From the NCBI RefSeq assembly GCF_000682675.1, contig NZ_AWFA01000014.1, forward strand, positions 1-58,823: a DNA stretch of 58,823 nucleotides. Reading direction: 5' to 3'. Of the stretch, positions 37,740 through 43,890 are shown in pieces (positions within the stretch are counted from its first letter, which is position 1; each line of letters starts with the position of its first letter). The stretch is from Hyphomonas pacifica (GTDB taxonomy: Bacteria > Pseudomonadota > Alphaproteobacteria > Caulobacterales > Hyphomonadaceae). The position numbers were made by a program, and so were the translations under genes. Under the pieces are notes generated by a model. It did no database searches. It saw nothing but the letters and a program-made list of their open reading frames with translations, and was not told the DNA's origin.

Positions 37740-38483
37740 ATGCGTCAGGATGCCGTCACCTTGCAGCGTTTTTATTCTGCTCCGCTGGGGCAGGCTGCCG
37801 CGCGTATTCTGTCTGGCAAGCTGACGGATCTGTGGGGCGATGCAAGGGGCTTGTCGCTTCTGGGGCTTGGTTATGCAGTGCCTGTGCTGGATGCCTTCGG
37901 AAAAGCACCCGCGCGCACGGTGGCGGCTGTGCCGCATGAACATGGCCAGGTCAGCTGGGACCCCTCCGGAAGGGGCAATGCGGCCGTTTCTGTCGGCGAT
38001 GTGCGTTTGCCCTTTCCAGACGGCCTGTTTGACCGCGTTATCGTCCTGCACGGTCTGGAAGAAACGGGCGACCCGCGTGCCTATCTGCGTGAGATCTGGC
38101 GCATCACCGCGCCTGAGGGCCGCATCGTGCTGGCAGCCTCCAACCGGTCCGGTCTCTGGTCGCGGGCTACGCGCACGCCCTTCGGTCAGGGGCGGCCCTG
38201 GACGCGCTCGCAATTGATGAACCTTCTGTCGATCGGCCTGTTTCAGGTGACAGCGTCGGCCAGCGCACTCTATATGCCGCCTGTGGGCAATCCGGTTGTC
38301 ACCTCCGCCGCAGAAGGCTGGGAGGTGATGGGGCGATTCCTCGCGCCAGGCCTTGGCGGAGTGGTGCTTGTTGAGGCAGTTAAGCGACTTTATGCCTCTC
38401 CAGGAGGCGGTGCCCCGGCGCCTGTGACTGAAAAGGTACGCATTACGCGTCCTGTGACCACCAATGGGCGTGAAAGCCATTGA
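37740..38483 (+). CDS. Class I SAM-dependent methyltransferase
   Basis: A 247-residue protein with a methyltransferase_11-like core: SLLGLGYAVPVL as a variant motif I, DVRLPFPDGLFDRVIVLHGLE (split: DVRLPFPDG and FDRVIVLHGLE) as motifs II-III, and ITAPEGRIVLAAS. The usual GCGxG is degenerate. The substrate is unknown. In other alphaproteobacteria a methyltransferase of this type is often divergent from gloB, as here. GAGAGGG precedes the ATG. Confidence 0.85.
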   Translation: MRQDAVTLQRFYSAPLGQAAARILSGKLTDLWGDARGLSLLGLGYAVPVLDAFGKAPARTVAAVPHEHGQVSWDPSGRGNAAVSVGDVRLPFPDGLFDRVIVLHGLEETGDPRAYLREIWRITAPEGRIVLAASNRSGLWSRATRTPFGQGRPWTRSQLMNLLSIGLFQVTASASALYMPPVGNPVVTSAAEGWEVMGRFLAPGLGGVVLVEAVKRLYASPGGGAPAPVTEKVRITRPVTTNGRESH

Positions 38484-38542
38484 CGCCCTACGCTGCCCGA
38501 TTACTTTTGTAGTTCTAATTTAAGATCAAAGGATTATGCGCC

Positions 38543-38887
38543 ATGAAACTCGTGACCGCAATTTTCAAGCCGAGCCGTCTGGATGCGGTCATTGATGCGC
38601 TGTCCGAAGCAGGCGCTACTGGCCTGACCGTTTCCGAAGTTCGCGGCTATGGCCGCCAATTGGGCAAGACGGAAGTCTATCGCGGGGCCGAATATGAGGT
38701 CCGCCTGTTGCCAAAGGTAAAGGTTGAGGTCGCCTGCGCTTCCAATGCCGCCGAACGCTATGCCGAGGCAATCAGCCAGGCTGCCAATACGGGCACGATC
38801 GGCGACGGCAAGATCTTCATCTATGATCTCGACAGCATTATCCGCATCCGCACGGGTGAGCGTGACGAGCAGGCTGTCTCGGGCTAG
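38543..38887 (+). CDS. PII-family nitrogen regulatory protein (GlnB/GlnK-like)
   Basis: A 114-residue trimeric signal-transduction protein sensing ATP/ADP and 2-oxoglutarate. Key residues are in register: Gln39 in RGYGRQL, the uridylylation target Tyr51 in YRGAEYEV, Lys58 in LLPKVK, and the C-terminal TGTIGDGKIF and RIRTGERDEQA signatures. AAGGA precedes the ATG. Neither glnA nor amtB, the usual partners, is adjacent, so which target it controls cannot be inferred from context. Confidence 0.93.
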   Translation: MKLVTAIFKPSRLDAVIDALSEAGATGLTVSEVRGYGRQLGKTEVYRGAEYEVRLLPKVKVEVACASNAAERYAEAISQAANTGTIGDGKIFIYDLDSIIRIRTGERDEQAVSG

Positions 38888-38900
38888 GAAGTTGGCGGGC

Positions 38901-39278
38901 TCAGGACTCGCCGTTTTTCTCAAAACTTGCTTCCACCGCATCATGGTGCAGCTGAAGGTTCAGCAGCACACCCTTTGCTACGGGCAGCAGCCATAGCGAG
39001 AGACCAATCACTGTGCCGCATAGTGCCACAAAGGCCAGAACTTTTGGTATCAAGGGCAGCGGGCTCATCGGCAGGAGGAAGAGGAAGGGTGCAAGTAAAA
39101 GCAGGACGCCAAAACCGACAAAGAAAGCCGGGCCATCAGCCGTATCGGCCTTGGACATGTCGCGGCCGCAAACCGGGCAGGACTCGTTCAGTTTCAGATA
39201 TGAGCTGTACAGCTTGCCTTCGCCGCACTTGCCGCACCGCTGGCGGATACCGGAGAGAATGGGGGATGCGTTGCTCAT
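38901..39278 (-). CDS. DUF983 family membrane protein
   Basis: A 125-residue protein. An N-terminal zinc-ribbon-like part with two CxxC pairs (CGKCGEGKLYSSYL and CPVCGRD) is followed by two membrane helices (~52-72 and ~78-98). DUF983 is a small family of unknown function. The ATG at 39278 has AAAGGG upstream. It is convergent with the PII gene, leaving 13 bases between stops. Confidence 0.88.
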   Translation of the reverse strand: MSNASPILSGIRQRCGKCGEGKLYSSYLKLNESCPVCGRDMSKADTADGPAFFVGFGVLLLLAPFLFLLPMSPLPLIPKVLAFVALCGTVIGLSLWLLPVAKGVLLNLQLHHDAVEASFEKNGES

Positions 39279-39370
39279 TTCTAGTCCCTTTCTGTTCGGA
39301 CCTTGTGTGACTGACCCGCGCTTCAGCGTGGCTGGTGCAATCACATGTCCGGAGTGTGCCAGTTTAGTCC

Positions 39371-39386
39371 TGTCAGAGCTCTGACA
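39371..39386. promoter_or_regulatory. 16-bp perfect palindrome, possible operator
   Basis: TGTCAGAGCTCTGACA is fully self-complementary. It lies in the 293-base region between the divergent DUF983 and tyrA genes, 93 bases from one start and 186 from the other, so it could bind a dimeric regulator of either. No known factor is assigned. Confidence 0.4.
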
Positions 39387-39571
39387 TGGTGGCGTTTTCT
39401 ATTTCGCCAAGACTATATCGCCAGCGCCCTGTGTCATCTGCGGTAGATGGCTGCAGGCGGCTTGTAAGTCGCAGGCCGATGCAGGACGCGGGGCCAATTC
39501 CAGCTGCTGGCTCTTGACCTTCGCGCCTGCTTTGCCCACCAGATCGGGCGGTATTTTACAGCAGGACCATC

Positions 39572-40531
39572 ATGACCGAACCAGTCTTCGAACAGATCGC
39601 CATCATTGGTGCAGGCCTTATCGGCGCCTCCATTGCGCGGGCAGCCATCGAGTATGGTGTCGCCGGGTCTGTCAGCCTGTATGATGCCGATGCGGATGTG
39701 CGCCGCCGGGCTGCGGCAATCGGTCTGGGGGATGTGGCGGATACGCTGAAGACTGCGGTCGAGACATCGGATTGTGTCTTTCTGTGTGTGCCGGTTGGTG
39801 CATTGTCCGCTGTAGCGGCAAACGCTGTGCCTGCCATGAAGTCCGGCGCGATCCTGACGGATGTCGGCTCCGTGAAGGGGCAGGCTTCCAGTGCGCTGGC
39901 CGCGGCGGCTGATGGAAGGGTACATATCATTCCCGGTCACCCGATTGCCGGGACGGAGCAGTCCGGACCGGAGGCCGGCTTTGCCTCTCTCTTTCGCAAT
40001 GCGTGGCACATCCTGACCCCGCTGGAAGGGGGCGATGAGGCCTATGCCGCGGCTGTATCTCAGCTTGAAGCCTTCTGGTGCGGGCTTGGCGCGAAGGTGG
40101 AGACGATGGACGCCGCGCGGCATGACCGGGTTCTGGCGATTACGTCTCACCTGCCGCACCTGATCGCGTTCAACATCGTCTCCACCGCGTTCGATATGGA
40201 AACGGTGGAAGAGGGGGAGGTGGTAAAATACTCCGCTGGGGGATTCCGGGATTTCACCCGGATTGCGGCGTCTGACCCTGTGATGTGGCGCGATGTGTTC
40301 CTTACCAACAAGGATGCCGTGCTGGAATGTCTGGGGCGCTTTTCGGAAGACCTTGCGGCTCTGCAGCGGGCCATTCGCTGGGGCGATGGCGAAACCCTGT
40401 TCAAGGAGTTCAGCCGTGCGCGGTCCATCCGCAAGGCCATTATTGATGCGGGCCAGGATTCTGGCACCGTGAACTTTGGCCGGAACCAGCCCGAAGAGTC
40501 GCCGGAGGGAGATGGAGATGAAGCCGATTGA
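39572..40531 (+). CDS. Prephenate/arogenate dehydrogenase
   Basis: A 319-residue TyrA-family enzyme of tyrosine biosynthesis. The NAD(P)-binding motif is IIGAGLIGASIARAA at the N-terminus. DVGSVKG, HPIAGTEQSG with catalytic His, and ITSHLPHLIAF with the second His are diagnostic. Cofactor and substrate preference (prephenate versus arogenate) cannot be decided from sequence. It lacks a chorismate mutase domain and an ACT domain. CAGGA precedes the ATG. The last codons overlap the DUF2164 gene by 14 bases. Confidence 0.94.
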   Translation: MTEPVFEQIAIIGAGLIGASIARAAIEYGVAGSVSLYDADADVRRRAAAIGLGDVADTLKTAVETSDCVFLCVPVGALSAVAANAVPAMKSGAILTDVGSVKGQASSALAAAADGRVHIIPGHPIAGTEQSGPEAGFASLFRNAWHILTPLEGGDEAYAAAVSQLEAFWCGLGAKVETMDAARHDRVLAITSHLPHLIAFNIVSTAFDMETVEEGEVVKYSAGGFRDFTRIAASDPVMWRDVFLTNKDAVLECLGRFSEDLAALQRAIRWGDGETLFKEFSRARSIRKAIIDAGQDSGTVNFGRNQPEESPEGDGDEAD

Positions 40532-40757
40532 TCTGTCGGATGAGCGACGTGAAGCGCTCAGGAGCCATCTGCAAACCCTGTTTGCGACAGAATTTGATGA
40601 AACCCTCAGCGAGTTTCGTGCCGACGAGATTGTAGCCCTGATGCTGAAGACACTCGGGCCGACAGTTTACAATCAGGCCGTCGCGGATGTGCGGGCCCAT
40701 CTGCAGACAAAGCTGGATGATCTGGATGGTGAAGTCTGGGCTGAGGAAGACCGGTAA
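40518..40757 (+). CDS. DUF2164 family small protein
   Basis: A 79-residue acidic helical protein beginning MKPIDLSDERREALRSHLQ and containing EFRADEIVALMLKTLGPTVYN, as expected for DUF2164, a family of unknown function. Two in-frame ATGs (40512 and 40518) follow GGAGGGAG; I prefer the second because the family begins MKPI. It overlaps the tyrA end, so translation is probably coupled. Confidence 0.82.
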   Translation: MKPIDLSDERREALRSHLQTLFATEFDETLSEFRADEIVALMLKTLGPTVYNQAVADVRAHLQTKLDDLDGEVWAEEDR

Positions 40758-40813
40758 GATCTGCTCACGCGCTTGTGTGTAGCGCGAGAGAACCAGAGCG
40801 CTATGTTTTGCGT

Positions 40814-41347
40814 ATGACTGGTATGAAACATCTTCTTTCAAGACGCGCGCTTCTTCTATCCGGCGGGGCTGCTTTGGGTCTTGCGGCCTGTTCCGGCAAT
40901 ACGGCCTCCAGTGCGGCCGAGACCGATAATGCAGGCAACGCAGACAAATATGCTGACAGCAAATGGCGCAATCTGACAAACGCTGAGTGGCGCGACCAGC
41001 TCAGCGAGCCTGCTTTCAATGTGCTGCGTCGTGAAGACACCGAGCGTGCTTTCACCTCTCCCCTGAACAAGGAGAACGGGGAAGGCACTTACCATTGTGC
41101 GGGCTGTGACCTGGCATTGTTCTCATCCGGCACGAAATTCGATTCCGGGACCGGCTGGCCAAGTTTCTGGGATGCTTTACCAGGCGCTCTTGGCACGCGG
41201 CCAGACCGCAAGCTGATATATGTGCGTACGGAATATCACTGCGCCCGATGCCTTGGGCATCAGGGGCATGTTTTTGAAGATGGCCCAGCGCCCACGGGGC
41301 TGCGCTATTGCAATAATGGTGTGGCGCTGACCTTCAAGCTGGCCTGA
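40814..41347 (+). CDS. msrB: Peptide-methionine (R)-S-oxide reductase, Tat-type lipoprotein
   Basis: A 177-residue enzyme reducing methionine-R-sulfoxide in proteins. The MsrB domain has two zinc CxxC pairs (YHCAGCDLALF and YHCARCLGHQGHVF), the FDSGTGWPSFWD signature and the catalytic Cys in LRYCNNG. The N-terminus reads LSRRALLLSGG, a twin-arginine motif, and ends in the lipobox LAAC with Cys26, so it is probably folded in the cytoplasm, exported by Tat and lipid-anchored in the periplasm. Starts at 40814 and 40823 are both possible. The gene is convergent with the M23 lipoprotein gene. Confidence 0.92.
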   Translation: MTGMKHLLSRRALLLSGGAALGLAACSGNTASSAAETDNAGNADKYADSKWRNLTNAEWRDQLSEPAFNVLRREDTERAFTSPLNKENGEGTYHCAGCDLALFSSGTKFDSGTGWPSFWDALPGALGTRPDRKLIYVRTEYHCARCLGHQGHVFEDGPAPTGLRYCNNGVALTFKLA

Positions 41348-41363
41348 GGCTCAAGCCCGTCGC

Positions 41364-42626
41364 TTATTCGATGATTTCCATGCCTTCCGGGATGACGAAG
41401 GGCGTACTGGCGACCCCGATGCTGGGCGCTTCAATCGCTTCGCCGGGGCCGTTCTCACGGCGCTCATAGGCTTTGACGAGAGACAGATAGGGTGGAACGT
41501 GGACCCATTGGCCATTGCCGCCATTCTGCGTGATCTCAAAATGCAGATGAAATGTGGTTGGTGTGCCGCCGAAATCATTTGATACATAGCCGATATGGTC
41601 TCCGGCGTTCACCGCGTCGCCCGCTTTCACCTCCAGCTTGTTCATGTTCATGTGCATGTATTTGTAGATGCGTCCCCCCGCGCGCAAATTCACGCTATAG
41701 CTACCGACATGCGAAATGATGCCGTCTTCCACGGCGACCACTTTCTGAAATGCCCGGTCAGCGGCTGGGGTTCTGCGTATTGTATTGCAGCTTTCGGCAG
41801 ACCCGACGCGAATGTCCTGCCCCTGATGAACCTTGTTCTGCGGGCAATAAGGAGAATTGCGATTAGCGCTTCTGACTTCGCAGAAATTGTCGCGCCAGGG
41901 ATAGGCATAGTTCCGCGCGTCGCACTGGTCGCCGCCCGCAACGCCGCCGCCAAAGCTGAAGACTTGTGATTGCAGATAGGCAGGCGCGTCGGCAATCGGA
42001 AAGACCATGTCCGGTGCATAGACGGTCTGATCCGGTGCGCCCTGGCCAGAGCCGGGCAGCAGCGCGCCTGCTTCATAATAGCTGAAGGTCGGTTCTGCTG
42101 TATCTGTATCAGAAACGGGTTCGGGCTGGGTGGGTGTTTCCGTGTCAAGCCCAGTCTCGCCCGTGTCTTCAGGCTCAGCGTCCGGCTCTTCGCTTGTCGG
42201 AGTATCTGTTGCGTCCTCGGGCGTTTCACCGGTTCCCGTGTCTGGAACCTCCGGCGACTCTGTCTCATCCGGTGCATGTGTATCGGGCATGACGTCGTCG
42301 ACAGGGTCTGCGTCGAGGTCTGTAGCAGGGTCTTCAACATCGTCTGCATCCGTCCCGTCAGAAACGGGATCAGGCGTGTCTGTATCCTCTGAAGGCGGAG
42401 CAGGCAGATCCGTATCATCCGGGGTTTCAGCGTCACCACCCAGACCGTATGGGTCTTCCACAGGTGCTGCCGGAGGCGGTGGTCCTGGCGCTCCGGGGGG
42501 TACGGCGGGGCCGGGTTCTGGTGTTTCCGGCGGCGGGCCGCCATCACCCGGAAAACGGATGAAATCACATGCCGACAGAGCGAGCAGGGCGGCACCCGAA
42601 GCGATCAGTAGTCTGGCAGATCTCAT
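41364..42626 (-). CDS. M23 peptidoglycan endopeptidase lipoprotein with acidic Pro/Thr stalk
   Basis: A 420-residue protein. The lipobox ends at Cys20, followed by Asp21 (inner-membrane retention in E. coli). Residues ~30-180 are a low-complexity stalk of Pro, Asp, Glu and Thr. The M23 LytM domain retains all zinc ligands: His267 and Asp271 in HQGQD, His325 in YMHMN, and H360-L-H362 in HLHFEI, so it should be active. Four cysteines (235, 249, 261, 280) lie in the inserted region and may form disulfides. It is the last gene of a four-gene envelope operon; its ATG overlaps the previous stop (TAATG). Confidence 0.92.
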   Translation of the reverse strand: MRSARLLIASGAALLALSACDFIRFPGDGGPPPETPEPGPAVPPGAPGPPPPAAPVEDPYGLGGDAETPDDTDLPAPPSEDTDTPDPVSDGTDADDVEDPATDLDADPVDDVMPDTHAPDETESPEVPDTGTGETPEDATDTPTSEEPDAEPEDTGETGLDTETPTQPEPVSDTDTAEPTFSYYEAGALLPGSGQGAPDQTVYAPDMVFPIADAPAYLQSQVFSFGGGVAGGDQCDARNYAYPWRDNFCEVRSANRNSPYCPQNKVHQGQDIRVGSAESCNTIRRTPAADRAFQKVVAVEDGIISHVGSYSVNLRAGGRIYKYMHMNMNKLEVKAGDAVNAGDHIGYVSNDFGGTPTTFHLHFEITQNGGNGQWVHVPPYLSLVKAYERRENGPGEAIEAPSIGVASTPFVIPEGMEIIE

Positions 42627-43276
42627 TAGCGTGTCCCCGCAATGACCAGTTTTCGGGTGACTTCGAGCGCCTCGTTTTCCGAAATGCAATCCGCCTCGCC
42701 ACCTTCGATGGATTTGCACTCAAACTCGACCAGATAGTCAGCGCCATAGCGGGAGAAGGAGACTTGCGCGCCCGTCATGGTCGGTGTGTAGGTGAGGGCG
42801 GTGTCCTCGGCAGGGGGGCTGTCGCCCGGAATCTCCAGCACCTCATTCGTTCCGTTCACGATGATATCGTAGTCTATGCCCGGATAGGTGGCGAAATATC
42901 CGTCGGACATGGGCTGGAAGCGCACGCCGGACTCTGCGCCCTGCGGCACGACAATGCCGGTGGGCAGAAGAACCGGCACAGGTGGCGCGGCCGCTTCTGC
43001 CTCAACCTGAAATCCGGTCGTCTCCCGGCTGCTGCTGGGTGTAGAGGCCATGTCGCGGCGGGCCGCCTCCCAGTCGATATTTGCCGTGCTGGCGACCACG
43101 ACAGACGCGTCGTCCGCGGCGGGCTGGATGCCTGCTACATCCTCTGTGGGCGGCGCGACCGTTTCGGTTTTGGCATTTGCGTCCGTGTCATCCGACTTGC
43201 GGGCAATCAGGAAGTCACAGGCGCCAAGCGCAAGGCAGCAGACGCTCGCCAAAACAAGAGTGCGGGGGGCGGTCAT
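42626..43276 (-). CDS. Unknown lipoprotein of the S8-M23 operon
   Basis: A 216-residue protein with the lipobox LALGAC (Cys20) followed by Asp21. A disordered Asp/Ala/Thr-rich region (~25-100) leads into a C-terminal beta-rich domain (~100-216) with FQPMSDGYFATYPGIDYDI, VSFSRYGADYLVEFEC and a Cys pair in the final 30 residues. I recognise no family. GGAGAGGA lies upstream of the ATG, and only 5 bases separate it from the preceding gene. Context suggests a structural or adaptor part of an inner-membrane-anchored protease complex. Confidence 0.85.
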   Translation of the reverse strand: MTAPRTLVLASVCCLALGACDFLIARKSDDTDANAKTETVAPPTEDVAGIQPAADDASVVVASTANIDWEAARRDMASTPSSSRETTGFQVEAEAAAPPVPVLLPTGIVVPQGAESGVRFQPMSDGYFATYPGIDYDIIVNGTNEVLEIPGDSPPAEDTALTYTPTMTGAQVSFSRYGADYLVEFECKSIEGGEADCISENEALEVTRKLVIAGTR

Positions 43277-43281
43277 GAATG

Positions 43282-43890
43282 TCAGTCCTCTCCGGGATGG
43301 GCCACATAGTCTGGATCAGCATAGGCAACGCCCTCGATTGCCATGATCTTGTCCTTGATCGCGTTGATCGCGCCGCGGGTCGGCTCCACGCCGGGTGCCA
43401 GTCTATAGGCCAGTTTGAGTTCGCCTGAATAGCTGGCACCAACCAGTTGGAATTCCTTCAGACCTGGTAGGCGCTCTGACAATTCAGTATAGGCCTTTTC
43501 GGCGATCTCGTGGTCGCGTTTGTAATTGCGGGAAATCGTGTCGACTTCCTTATGTCCCTTGATGCGGACAATGAATGTCACCTCTGCACCCGTGATGGAG
43601 GTTGGCACAGTGACCGGCCCGGCGGGCTCAGACGCAGGGCGCGCTATGGGATCATAAGGCGCGTCCAGGTCAGCACCCGGCTGGATTGTCTGCTCCGGGG
43701 AGGGGCGAATTGCATCCGGTTCCTGCAGGTCCGGGCCAGCCGTCGGCAAAGTCTCCTTTGTCTCCACAGCGGGGCGTTCGCGGTCATCGCCTGCGACCAC
43801 AACCAGACCCGCAGCGCCAGCCAGCATGGTCAGGCCAGCCAAGCCCAGCGGGCCCCCGACATGGAAGGGAATAGAGCGGCGTCCTGCCAT
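43282..43890 (-). CDS. Membrane-anchored protein with inhibitor I9/S8-propeptide-like C-terminal domain
   Basis: A 202-residue protein with one N-terminal membrane helix (~11-33, rich in Gly, Ala and Leu), a Pro/Asp-rich linker (~35-100) and a C-terminal alpha/beta domain. The domain starts EVTFIVRIKGHKEVD and ends INAIKDKIMAIEGVAYADPD, YVAH. This matches the order of an I9-type subtilisin propeptide, whose last strand reads like VxYVExD, and it parallels the protease's own propeptide ending ASGQFEYVEKDYIF. It starts inside the stop of the S8 gene (TAATG). I infer an inhibitor or folding helper of the protease; no direct evidence. Confidence 0.82.
   Translation of the reverse strand: MAGRRSIPFHVGGPLGLAGLTMLAGAAGLVVVAGDDRERPAVETKETLPTAGPDLQEPDAIRPSPEQTIQPGADLDAPYDPIARPASEPAGPVTVPTSITGAEVTFIVRIKGHKEVDTISRNYKRDHEIAEKAYTELSERLPGLKEFQLVGASYSGELKLAYRLAPGVEPTRGAINAIKDKIMAIEGVAYADPDYVAHPGED

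Noticed and set aside
42130..42645. Plus-strand Ser/Gly/Val-rich frame resembling a secreted repeat protein
   Set aside because: It is the complement of the Asp/Thr/Pro stalk of the M23 lipoprotein; no start signals.
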